Source of the DNA: Eunapius fragilis
Lineage: Eukaryota; Porifera; Demospongiae; Spongillida; Spongillidae
Reading direction: 5' to 3'
Assembly (NCBI GenBank): GCA_963681505.1
Contig: OY811988.1
Coordinates: 5,632,739-5,696,738, forward strand
Length of the DNA: 64,000 nt
The notes beneath the pieces were generated by a model, which searched no databases, was not told the origin of the DNA, and saw only the letters and a program-made list of their open reading frames with translations. Of this stretch, positions 34,701 to 45,200 are shown in pieces (position 1 is the first letter of the stretch; each line of letters begins with the position of its first letter). Both the position numbers and the translations under genes were made by a program.

Positions 34701-37700
34701 CATGTGAATGTTATGGCATTATTTCCTGAGAAGCACAATTTTTATATTGAAATGTAGTTGCATACACTCAAAACTATTGCTGTCAAATTAAGGGTGAGTT
34801 CATATTTTGAGTCTGCATGTTCAAGTGAATGTTATGGCATTATTTCCTGAGAAACACAACTTTCACTCAAAAGTCTGTCATTATTGCTGTCAAAGTATTA
34901 TATGAGTATTTTGAGTCTCCATGTTCAAATGAATGTATCAGCCATTGAGGCACATGTGGCTGGCTAGTCTCCTGGCTATCCTCAGTAAATTAACACAGCT
35001 TCACAATACCAAGATATTTGTGTAACTGATTCCAGACAACCTTGGAAGGGTATAATATCACATGCATGCCACATGTCTACCTGCATGTAATGGCTGCAGA
35101 AATTGAAGGAAATGCAATAATGCCACATCCTGTGTCATGCATATGGAATTAACTGAGATTGTCCCAAAAAAGAACAGAAGAACAAATAAGGTACATTACA
35201 TCCAGCATCCTATACTGCTGATACGATGATAAGCAAAGAGCAATTTATGAGGGCATTATTAAGGGCAAAAAGAACACTATAGAAAGGCAAGGAAGTTTGC
35301 AGTGTTTGAAAGGCAAGGAAGCTTGTAGTGTTTGAAAGGCAAGGAAGCTTGTAGTGTTTGAAAGGCAAGGAAGCTTGTAGTGTTTGAAAGGCAAGGAAGC
35401 TTGCAGTGTTGGAAAGGCAAGGAAGCTTGCAGTGTTTGAAAGGCAAGTATTTGCAAGTGCAGTGTAATGTCCTTTAGTGCATTTTGTGTGTTTTTCAGTC
35501 TTCTGTTTGTTTTTTTTTTGTTCCTTTTTGCTTGGTCTGTTTACTTGCATAATTCTGCTGCATGAATATCAAAGGGCAGCAATGTAATGCAAACTGCTTG
35601 GCCAATGCCTGTGTTGGCATGCTGTTTTGAAAACTTTACAGTAGTTTCGCAGTCCTTGAGTCAAGGGCTGCGAAAGTACTGTAGAGTTTTCAAAACAAGT
35701 CAAGGGCTGCAAATGTAAACAGCATGACGCCATGTCAAGGCTTGACATAGTATCATACTGCAGCCCTTAATCGACATGATGTTGGAAGTCCTGTAAACGT
35801 TTAAAATGTTCACCCATTACTCGCTTGCTATCCTATAACATTCTCTAGAGAATGCTTCTACCTACTTGCTTAATGAGTTGATACCCATGTAGACATCAGA
35901 CAGATCCCGCGGCCGCCTATTCTATTTTGTCCCAATCTGATTATACACACAGAGGCACAACAATTCTGAGTTATTGCTTTCGTACAGTCCGAATCAGCAT
36001 CATCACAGCAGCATTTGAACATGTGGCTATCTTATTTTAATAAAAATACTTTACGCGTGGTTGGTACACCAATGACGTCGAACCCGGTGCGGTACGGTTT
36101 AATTTGGTGCCGTATACCAAAGATTATTTAGACAGGGATTGGAAACGGGTCACGTGAGCCATACATTTTACGGTAGAAGGCTATGCACCGTCAATATTAT
36201 AATGGATAGCACCTTTTGAGTTTGGCGGGAAAATGTCTTATAGCTGGTTTTGGTGAAATCCGTATCATGTAGAGTCTCGAATGTATTCCACCCAATTCAT
36301 GAAAGGTAAGGTTTGTCTAGAAACGTGTTTGAAGTTCTAGTGAACGAATCTTCGGGAGTTTTTAATAAAAACTGAGAAATGAAGCTATGTCAATCCTTTC
36401 TGGGCGTGCAAAAACTGTTCTGTACGTTTTTTGACCTTCATTTTTTGTAAATAAGTTCTTCGTAGCAATCTGAATAGAACTAGATAGGTTTTGCCCTTTT
36501 CCCTAGCTTTGAAAACATAAAGTGGCACGAAACAGCGTTTTAGACATACAGTCAGTTCTGGGCGTATAACTACTTTTGTAAATAGTGAAAACGCGGTTCG
36601 AAGGTTTCATCCTCTAGTGCACTCATTTTGCGATAGAACTGGGCTATGGACTAAGCCAGGGAGTGTTGGTATGAAGTTATAAAAAGTTCGCTTTACATCG
36701 ACTATCGCGTCAATCATTAGGGACACGGCACGAATAGACTAGGCCGTACTGGCAGTTCTGGGCGTATAGCTACTTTTTTATATAGCTTTAGAAGGGTTTG
36801 AAGGTTATATCCTCTAGTGCACTCATTTTGAGATAGAACTGGGCTATGGGCTATGCCAGGGAGTGTTGGTATGAGGTTATAAAGAGTTGGCTTTACATCG
36901 ACTCTCGGGTCAATCATTATAGGGATACGGCGCGAATAGAATACTGTCAGTTCTGGGCGTATAGCTTCTTTTAAAAATAGTATTAATGGGGATTGAAGGT
37001 TTCAACGTCTAGTACACTCATTTTGCGATAGAACTGGGCTATGGGCCTATGGCTATGCCAGGGAGTGTTGGTATGAGGTTATAAAAAGCTTTACATCGCA
37101 TCAATCATTTGGCACGGCACGAATAGAGTAAGACTGCTGTCATTTCTGGGCCTGTGGCTACTTTTGTAAATAGGGGTTTGAAGGTTTCATCCTTTACTGA
37201 TACTCCTTTTGCCATTCCAGATTTAATAACTACTACAATAACCTATCTTCCGCTATAACACAGACGGAGCTGTTAATTGGCGTGCACGTGATCCGTTTTC
37301 AATCCCTGTCTAAATAATCTGTGCGTATACCAACCGAAATGAACACTGAATCGATCGATAATGGAACATGCAAAATAGTTTCTGAGATAAAAAGGACTAA
37401 AATCTGGAGTCGCACGATCGAATCGTGAAAGTCGAGGGGGTCTGCAATCTTACTCAAAGTCCAAGGCCAAGGAGAATCGGAACCTACGCGAGTAGGTTCT
37501 ATATAGGAATCCTGCAGTATCATGAATGTCATTAAAAAAACGTCACTCTCATCTAGCGGGACAGCCAAGAGTCGGGTCACGTCGTTCTTAGTGGCAATCG
37601 AGCAATATCAAAAAGGAGAACAGTTCTGCGTTATATCTGTGTCATAAGACGGTGTACTTTTAGAGAACAAACATACTCGTCCCCATCGTCCGTACCCAGT

Positions 37701-40700
37701 CCCACCTAAAATTTCTCCTCCGTCGTCTTCTTCTTCTTCTTATTCTTCTTCTTCTTCTTCCTTCGGGATAGCATAACTCACGACAGGAACGTTTGTAAAG
37801 CACGCCATGCGTACCAATCGCTTCAGGATGTGTCCGCATGTTATCTTCAGGTATCTGTTAGACGCCTAACCGATCGGGCAATTAGCTGAAGCTAGTTGTA
37901 CCTTATTTGGTATTGATCTACAAATAGCACATTACATCAGCTATCGCAATGTTCATGACGCACCAGTATAATATAACCAGCGTTATCAAATTCGATGGTT
38001 TTACCATACATGCAATCTCAAGGACAAGTCTGACTCCACTCGAGCATCTAAAATCCAGATACTGCCAGATCTGCAAAGCGTGCGTATGTCAAGCGCGGTA
38101 CCGAAAGGAACAACAAAACGACCACCCAAAGGTACGTTACGGCATCGATAAATGTTGGATCGATAAATGATGAGCATGCATGGTATATCGCTAAAATGGA
38201 ACGAATAGTTTAGTTACAGCGGTAGATACTGCGTCTCTCTGTTTTATAGTAATATGCGCTGTTTGAAATGTGTGTATAACGCCAAAGTTGCTTACGTCAA
38301 TTTGGTCATGTATTGTGGTGCATGGTTTATCTGATTGTACCGTGAGATCAGTTTACTTAGAGTACATTTATCCTATGTATTACATGGCTTCGCTTTTAAC
38401 CTTTATCAATCCTTTGCTCCTCAATGGAGATAGTCTGGAGACTAGTGTAATATTTGGTATACACCTCAACAAAATTGCGGATTCTAAAATAAACCTGTCA
38501 TGATCGCGCAAGTTGACGTTTATGCTACCTGATTCTATGCGTTTCAAGAACTAAATACAATACTAAATCCACCAGAAAAATTTAGGAAACAAGTAATAAA
38601 AACATTCTCTACACGAGAAGGTTGGTGGTATATAGGAATCAAAGGTGATGGTGGTGTAAAAAGCAAGGGAACAAGACTTCTGATTGAAAAGGAAAAATGA
38701 AATAGACCTATATTAGCACGTACATTTAAATATGACAACATGCTGCTAATATAGGTCTATTTCATTTTTCCTTTTCAATCAGAAGTCTTGTTCCCTTGCT
38801 TTTTACACCACCATCACCTTTGATTCCTATATACCACCAACCTTCTCGTGTAGAGAATGTTTTTATTACTTGTATATATAGGATTGACGAGAAATTAAAT
38901 GGGCACGAGCAATTTTGTTTTCTAAAAGCACGTCTACCGCTTTCAAAGAGCAGTGAAAATTAAAATGACGCAGCAGATTGTTGTATCAAGCTGTCAGTGG
39001 TATCACGAGAACCGGCAAGCCACGCATATTGTGTCCTACGAGACCGACATACATGCTGCAATATTATACGGTAAAGGTATAGTAGAGATATAATCATGCA
39101 GGCAGCTGAGTTAAAGTTAGATAGATATAAGTAAACATTGGAGTGAAAAGAAGCATTAATAAATACACAATAGTTGATAGGATGTTAATAATTAAGTTTT
39201 GGTGCATTCATTTCCTTTCTTTTAACACTTTCATTGCCGTGCATGCAATCATATATATATATATATGGGACAGTGTCCAGCTAAATCACCCTTATGGTAC
39301 TTTTTCAAAATTTCCAGAACACTGAAGCAAAAGAAAAGTAACGCTCGCATTGAAATGTATGGCTAATTATAAATTCAGTGCCTAATAACTTTGTGATGGA
39401 TAGTCCGATTTAGGATGCGTAAGGACCATTTGACAGAAGCTCATGGGTGTTCAAGGAAAATCAAAAAATTTGAAAACTTGAAAAACTAGCCAGAAGGGTG
39501 ATTCTGCTGGACACTGTCCCATATATATGTATGCATGTATCCGGCTTTATCGAAGAGAACTGAATGTTTGTAGAGCTCTATATCAGAGAAGGTGCTACTC
39601 GCTTTGATATTTTGCAACTTGTTCAACGTCATCCGACCCCTAAAGGCACCATAAGGATATATAGACTGAAGCTATGGTACAACTGCCATTCCTCAAAACT
39701 GTCGAGCTATAAAAAATGGGACTGAATACGAGAAGCGGGATGAGTAATTTTAAAAAGCGCGCGGTGTTATGACATCAAACGACGTAAAAATGAACTGTTC
39801 ATTTTTATTTAACACTGTTTACTGAAGAATGATGTCACCAAGAGCACCTTATACCCCAACAGTAGGCATGTATTCAGTAGATACGAAACACCCATGGCGC
39901 GCCATGAGATTCTTTTGTAAAGCATGCAGCTGCAATTGAGCATCCCGCATACTATACGGCTTACCGCTCGTGTCGTACAGCAGACCGTCCGTAGTTGAGC
40001 TGGATCTTGTGAATGCCGTCAGACCAGAGCACGTGCCAGGACTTAATGGACACACGTACACCAGCCCAGTATTTTTCAGTGCCGAGCCCGGAGCCGTTCC
40101 GTTTGGAGCTCCTATTACAACCCTGCGTAGGAGCAAATGAGCTTATAAATCTGTGGAAAATTATGTACATGCATATACACCGCCACGAAATTTTTTTTTT
40201 TTGTACGGTCCCACAATTTGCATGGGCTGTCGTCAAGGCTTCGGATTTTCGGGCGACAAATCGTTCAGGTGTCCATGCTATCATCCTTATATATCTTATT
40301 AATCGGACTCATTGAATGTTCATGCACTACTTCCCCCCGTCCTCCGCAAAAAGCAACACTGATTATAGTCCATTCCAAAAAGCAACACAACATGATTACA
40401 TGAATGGCCTCCATTCCAAAACAGCAACACGGAAATAGGTTTGGATGCATGGGGCGCGCGTACGCACACGCACATGCACACGCACACGCACACGTACACA
40501 ATCTGGTACTATATGCCACACGCATCACGCAGTTTCGTAAATTACGAACCTATATATAGCTATCACTGCGAACGCATCAACGCTCCATAATCGGACCGCA
40601 CTGCAAAACAACTATCTAGTTAGTGCATCTTACACTGGAGCGGTAGGCGTTCTGTGCAGAGCAACGCTGTACCCGAAGTAGTCTGTATTCGTTAGGTCCG

Positions 40701-40809
40701 GGGACGTCCGTATGATCGGCTGCTTCGTGTCGATGGTCTGAGCCATGACGCAAGCGACCATCAGAAAGAAGGCACACAGGACGGCGAGAGGCTTCGGAGG
40801 TGGCAGCAT
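25740..40809 (-). CDS. Integrin alpha subunit, copy 2 (31 exons, 1054 aa)
   Basis: Transcript order: 40634-40809, 39965-40122, 34384-34457, 33899-34007, 33682-33719, 33564-33621, 33351-33479, 33134-33174, 33018-33080, 32797-32849, 32652-32739, 32069-32174, 29747-29841, 29461-29566, 29357-29402, 29181-29291, 29036-29091, 28767-28924, 28519-28668, 28280-28368, 28002-28161, 27868-27943, 27712-27781, 27563-27658, 27404-27509, 27210-27320, 26898-27065, 26485-26598, 26151-26252, 25958-26089, 25740-25865. Sum 3165 nt, all phases join; the exon 16, 21 and 30 donors are chosen by frame. Signal peptide, FG-GAP propeller (GAPGAYYWSG; calcium loops DLNGDGYDE, DINGDGLED, DIDGNTYN), RTRP thigh start, calf-2 NAGPS and IYWP, membrane helix in exon 30, then IKRRKAIKDKYEG. 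The usual GFFKR is absent. It should pair with beta2, its divergent neighbour. Confidence 0.94.
28438..28461. repeat. Poly-C tract in alpha2 intron 19
   Basis: Over 20 consecutive C (G on the transcribed strand) in the short intron between exons 19 and 20. Confidence 0.95.
29842..31432. repeat. 33-bp minisatellite abutting alpha2 exon 13 acceptor
   Basis: About 48 units, the same family as 1-1532. On the minus strand the last unit runs without a break into exon 13: its CTCCAG is the real acceptor and ATGTGGCCATAAG is the exon start (DVAIS). Earlier units keep CTAACCCCAG then ATGTGGCCATAAGT, so each carries a potential 3' splice site. Irregular units (catatctgg at 29873 and 30007, gggatgtagggatg at 30157 and 30595) break the 33 bp phase. 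A segment of about 438 bp is repeated within the array. Confidence 0.95.
31433..32068. other. Alpha2 intron 12, non-repetitive part
   Basis: No exon seen. Contains a 30 bp direct repeat (actgtgctgattgttcagtg plus tcatgtgact) twice at about 31693-31751 and several cac-rich degenerate repeats (acaccatgaata). Confidence 0.6.
32175..32651. other. Alpha2 intron 11 with poly-G tract
   Basis: Over 25 consecutive G at about 32570-32595 flanked by a long imperfect inverted segment: ccgccccc...aaaaaaaaaagggtcgtgtttg and caaacacgagtccttttttgat. The inverted flanks suggest a small MITE-like insertion (about 32380-32600). Confidence 0.55.
35282..35450. repeat. 26-bp tandem repeat in alpha2 intron 2
   Basis: Six to seven units of gaaaggcaaggaagcttgta followed by gtgttt. 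Not present in alpha1 intron 2. Confidence 0.95.
35535..36100. repeat. Dispersed repeat, copy a (partner 58000-58470)
   Basis: Shares gctgcatgaatatcaaaggg, tgtgttggcatgc, gcggccgcc then attctattttgtcccaatct, and actttacgcgtg with the segment at 58.0-58.47 kb in the same order. Copy a contains a hairpin (about 35625-35697: ttttgaaaactttacagtag against its inverse) that the partner lacks. Confidence 0.75.
36121..37320. mobile_element. 1.2-kb TIR element carrying a 198-bp satellite
   Basis: Ends are 36 bp inverted repeats (agattatttagacagggatt at the left; its inverse aatccctgtctaaataatct at the right) with two mismatches. The flank cgtataccaa occurs on both sides, while alpha1 has the uninterrupted site near 4775 (gccgtttaccaaccg). 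Between the ends are about three tandem units of about 198 bp starting tcagttctgggcgtata at 36552, 36751 and 36948, with a diverged one at 37139. No transposase. Confidence 0.85.
37490..37870. repeat. Dispersed repeat, copy a (partner 41990-42365)
   Basis: Shares ttcctatataggaat-type start, tcgtccccat, a (CTT/CGT)n stretch, gtataactcg-like and atcttcaggtatc blocks in the same order with 41990-42365. Absent from alpha1 intron 2, so inserted after the duplication. No ORF of note; type unknown. Confidence 0.65.
37871..38588. other. Alpha2 intron 2, unassigned insertion sequence
   Basis: No match in alpha1. Weak open stretches (37949-38170, 38270-38503 plus) lack recognisable motifs. Probably part of a decayed element. 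Confidence 0.4.
38589..38873. mobile_element. Fold-back MITE, ACAAGTAA family, copy 1
   Basis: Almost the whole 285 bp is a perfect inverted repeat with arms of about 130 bp (acaagtaataaaaacattct / agaatgtttttattacttgt) around a short loop near 38730. Related to 42660, 43827 and 55103. Alpha1 lacks it. Confidence 0.9.
39267..39520. mobile_element. MITE, TGTCCAGC family
   Basis: TIR gggacagtgtccagctaaat / attctgctggacactgtccc, 254 bp, flanked by (TA)n. Interior in the opposite orientation to the 9617 copy. Confidence 0.88.
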
Positions 40810-41021
40810 GTAGTCCACGCGTAAAGACTGCGAAAAAAAAAAGAAAAAACACAGGAATACGAAGTCTGATTGAAACCTTCAAATTGAATTTTTTTAAAAA
40901 GTTTATTCGACGTTCATGCGCGTTAAGGTGATATATATATATAATTTAATATACATATAGGGCAAATTTCCACATGCAAAAATTTATTTAACGTTTCTCG
41001 CGGATCTGTTAGAAAGGAGCT
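40810..41021. promoter_or_regulatory. Putative bidirectional promoter, alpha2/beta2
   Basis: 212 bp between divergent start codons. Same conserved blocks as 8660-8827 (acaggaatacgaagtctgat, gacgttcatgcg, gcggatctgttagaaagga), plus an AT-rich insertion (tatatatatataatttaata) not in cassette 1 that could alter expression. Confidence 0.6.
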
Positions 41022-42224
41022 ATGGCGAATTGCCCGCATAAATGGGTGTTTTTGTTAGTGACAGCATCCCTGTCCCTCCCTAGTAATGGTAAGTTGACCT
41101 CTGTTGTTTCTTGCGTGGCTATATATAGTTGTAGATGGCTTCTCTCAGCGAATTTATGTTTATGTTTGTGCGCCGCGTGTCTGCATGTGTGCGCGTGCCT
41201 GTGTGTCTGCATGTGTGTTTTGTGCGCGCGCGCTTTATACCATACACAGCCCAGCAGCTCTGTAGTTCGCAGACATCCTGTAGCAGTTGTATCCAAGCAG
41301 CGCCTTCATGCAGATGGTGCTCCGATCCGGTATGTTAGTGCGTTTATTCGCGGACTCCGCATTCTTCCCCGACCCCTAGTCTATTCCTGAGTGTGTCCCG
41401 CGTTGAAAAAGTCCCGGGTGACTTCATAACATCTTCCACAGAGCTACTCTGGATATAGGTGTTTCTCTTCCGACGCCCCTACCGTCAACTGCAGCAATAC
41501 TTACATACAGAACCCTATCGGCTCGAAGACCGCACAGTCGATGGTAAGGGACGTATACATACATCCAGACATGCAGGCTATAATATGTGCATGCCTTCTA
41601 TACATGATTTTGCTTAAGGATGAACTCGGACCATCAGTCCAGATAACGCCCAGTGTTGTCAACATCACGGTCAGACCTGGTGAGCTTGCATGTATATTCC
41701 ATCCCTATATAGTTTTCAAAATTTCAGTTGAAGTAATGTGTACAATGCAAATATATTAAACGACTGCATCACAATCAAAAGCACATCCCACACTTCGTGG
41801 ATGAAGCCCCGCAAATGGATACCCACACGTGCATTTATTCATCGCTCATTTGATAATAAACGCCCAGCGTATAACATCAACAGTGGTGTGCGCGTCCCTT
41901 CCGTGTGGGCATCTAGCATCCAAACATCCCCTTTCTGAAACACGCACTGCCCGATACTCTCATATATCCACAGCTAGAATGGAGCCTTATCAGGAACTAC
42001 GATAGTAGTTCCTATATAGGAATTGACCCGGGTCGTGAATATCATTTTTTTAAAACGCAACCAGCGTACAACTCGCGTACCAAGAAACGGATAGTTTAGC
42101 TCTTTGTTCCTATCGAGCCAGAAGGCAAAGACGGTCATTTTAATGTTTTGTTCCAGTCTTCAAACCGTTTGCTTTAAGAGAACAAAAAGTTCGTGTTTTA
42201 CCTCGTCCCCATGCCACATCTTCT

Positions 42225-42259
<35 letters not shown>

Positions 42260-45200
42260 TTCTTCTTCTCGGGTGAGTATAACTCGGGATAGAAATGGTT
42301 TTAAAGAGCGCCAATTATACAATCGCTTTAGAATCTCCTGGAAGGACATCTTCAAGTATCAGAGATATGAATAAAGCTTAAAACGTACATACGTAATCAT
42401 TACGTAATGCGTAGTGTTAAATAGAAGCGTTCCCATGGCGACATTTACGTATATTTAGAATTGTGCAAACAAAGAGGAGAGCAGATGACGAGTTAGAATT
42501 CTCCCGCGTTCCTTACAGTGATCCCAAACAAAGCGGGCGTCTGCTCGTGACGGTAATTGAAGCGGAGGGGGGAGGGGTGGGTGGTGGGGTGGGGGGGGGG
42601 GGGGGGGGGCACTTGCCAGTATAATCGATAAAAAAAATGATAATTAAAAAATAGAGGAAACAAGTAAAGAAAAACATTCTCAAACGAGAAAGTTGGTGGG
42701 ATATAGGAATTGGAGGCAATGGTGGTGTTAAAAGGAAGGGAACAAGGTTTTGAGAAAAGGGTAATGAGACAAAAATCCTATATTGAGCACGTGTAAATGT
42801 AACAGAACCAAAAGAAGTGCTAAATATAGGATTTTTGTCTCATTACCCTTTTCTCAAAACCTTGTTCCCTTCCTTTTAACACCACCATTGCCTCCAATTC
42901 CTATATCCCACCAACTTTCTCGTTAGAGAATGTTTTTCTTTACTTGTCTTATTTCATATAGGCTAATAGCAGCTCAGCATAATTATATATAAAATAATGA
43001 TATGGGACGGTGTCCAGCAAAATCACTCATCTGGATAGTTTTTCAAGTTTTCAAATTTTTGGATTTCCGTGAACACCAAAGAAGTTCTATCAAATGGTCC
43101 TTACGCATCCAAAATCGGGCTATCCATCATAAAGTTATGAGGTACTTAGCCATACACTTCAATGCGAGCGTTACTTTTCTTTTGCTTGTCCTGTAAAATT
43201 TGATAAAGTATCATAGGGGTGATTTTGCTGGACACTGTTCCATATTATTATTATATGGGACAGTGTCCAGCAAAATCAACCTTCTCGATGGTTTTTCAAG
43301 TTTTCAAATTTTTTCATTTCCCGCGATATCCATCATAAAGTTATTAGACACTGAATTTATAATTAGCCATACATTTCAATGCGAGCGTTACTTTTCTTTT
43401 GCTTGTCCTGGAAAATATGATAAAGTATCATAAGGGTGATTTTGCTGGACACTGTTCCAGGACAAGCAAAAGAAAAGTAACGCTCGCATTGAAATGTATG
43501 GCTGATTAAAAATTCTATGATTATAACTTCATGATGGATAGCCCAATTTTGAATGCGTAAGAACCATTTGATAGGAGCTCTTTGGAGTTCACGGGAAAAA
43601 AAAAGATTTGAAAACTTGAAAAACTACTCAGAAGGGTGATCTTGCTAGACACTATCCCATATATATATATATACGTAAGCCCGCTCTATCCAGCTAGTCT
43701 TGATGAAACCAATCCACGAGACAAGCATGCAGGATTTGTGCTTACATACTGGACCGCTGTGCCCCTGAAAGTATGAGATAATGAAATATATATATAGTTG
43801 GCTATATAGTTGTGACATTCATTATAACAAGTAAAGAAGAACATTCTACAATGAGAACGTTTATAGTAATTGGAGGCAACAGTGGTGTAAAAAGGAAGGG
43901 AACAAGGTTTTGGGGAAAGGAAATGAGACAAAATCCTACATTTAACATTTTTTGGTTCTATTACATTTACAAGTGCTATGTACATATAGATTTTTATACG
44001 TCTCTTTTTCCTTTCCCCAAAACCTTGCTCTCTTTCTTTTACATCACTGTTACCTCCAATTCCTATATTCCACAAACATTCTCATTTCTTTGCTTGTTTA
44101 TTTTTTTCACTTAACAAAATACTGATAAGTGTCAGTTGACAAATGAGAGTTAGATTAAGATTAAGTAGTTGATAACTGACGTACAGCAGGTTGCTTCTTT
44201 TCGGCATTCTCTCCAACTTTATGACAGTGAACTGCGGAACATATTATGTTCAATAACAACACCTTTCTTGATGATTGTGCGTGTTTGCAAGCTTCACTCC
44301 CTGTAAAGTCTGGAGATTTGGGATAAGGCATGCTGTTCACCTTGCTCCAGATGCATATTTACGGGTTGTATACTCTCCTTTATCATATTACCACACCCCG
44401 TTGCAGGAATCACCACTCTCCTCTCGGAATTTATTGATTAATCAAAATGAATTAACTGATGGATGTGTCAATTAATTGTTCATCATTATAATGTAATAAA
44501 TTATTCACCATATGTCAAATTTCTGCACACTCACAGGCTCTGTCACCAATTTTACTCTGAGCATACGACCAGCCAGGAACTATCCTCTGGACCTGTACAT
44601 TCTGACAGACCTCTCTTATTCCTTCAATGATGACCTTGCCAATTTGAAGAAACTTGGAACAACCATTGGTAATGACTTACATTTGTTATCAGCTCTCAAG
44701 TGTTATACATTCACAGTAATCATATACCCACACAGTATCACAAAGATGTCACATAACACCACATGCCTCTCTTTGCAGCAAACTCATTACAGAGCATCAC
44801 TACAGACTACAGAATTGGTTTTGGGTCATTTGTTGACAAAAAACTGTCTCCATATGTCAGCATCATTCCAACATAGTATGATCAAGATGTGTATCAGTGA
44901 AGAAACAGGTGTAAAAGTATTATAATTTAACCCCTTGATCCCTTGCCATCCACCCCAGCTTAAATGACCCATGTGGTGTAGGATGCAATTCTCCCTACAG
45001 CTTCAGACATAGCCTCAGCCTAACTAGCAACACTACCCTCTTCAACGTAAGCAATGCGTATGAAAGCAAAATAAATTGGCTGTGTCTGCACACGTATTGC
45101 AGGTCAGGCTACAGTCTCAAATTATTTCTGGAAACCAGGATGGCCCAGAGGGAGGTTTTGATGGTCTCATGCAAGTCCTCCTGTGCAAAAAGGTTTGTAC

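Noticed and set aside
42140-42355. Asp-rich (DDDDDDD) minus ORF
   Set aside because: Translation of a (CGT)n microsatellite inside a dispersed repeat.
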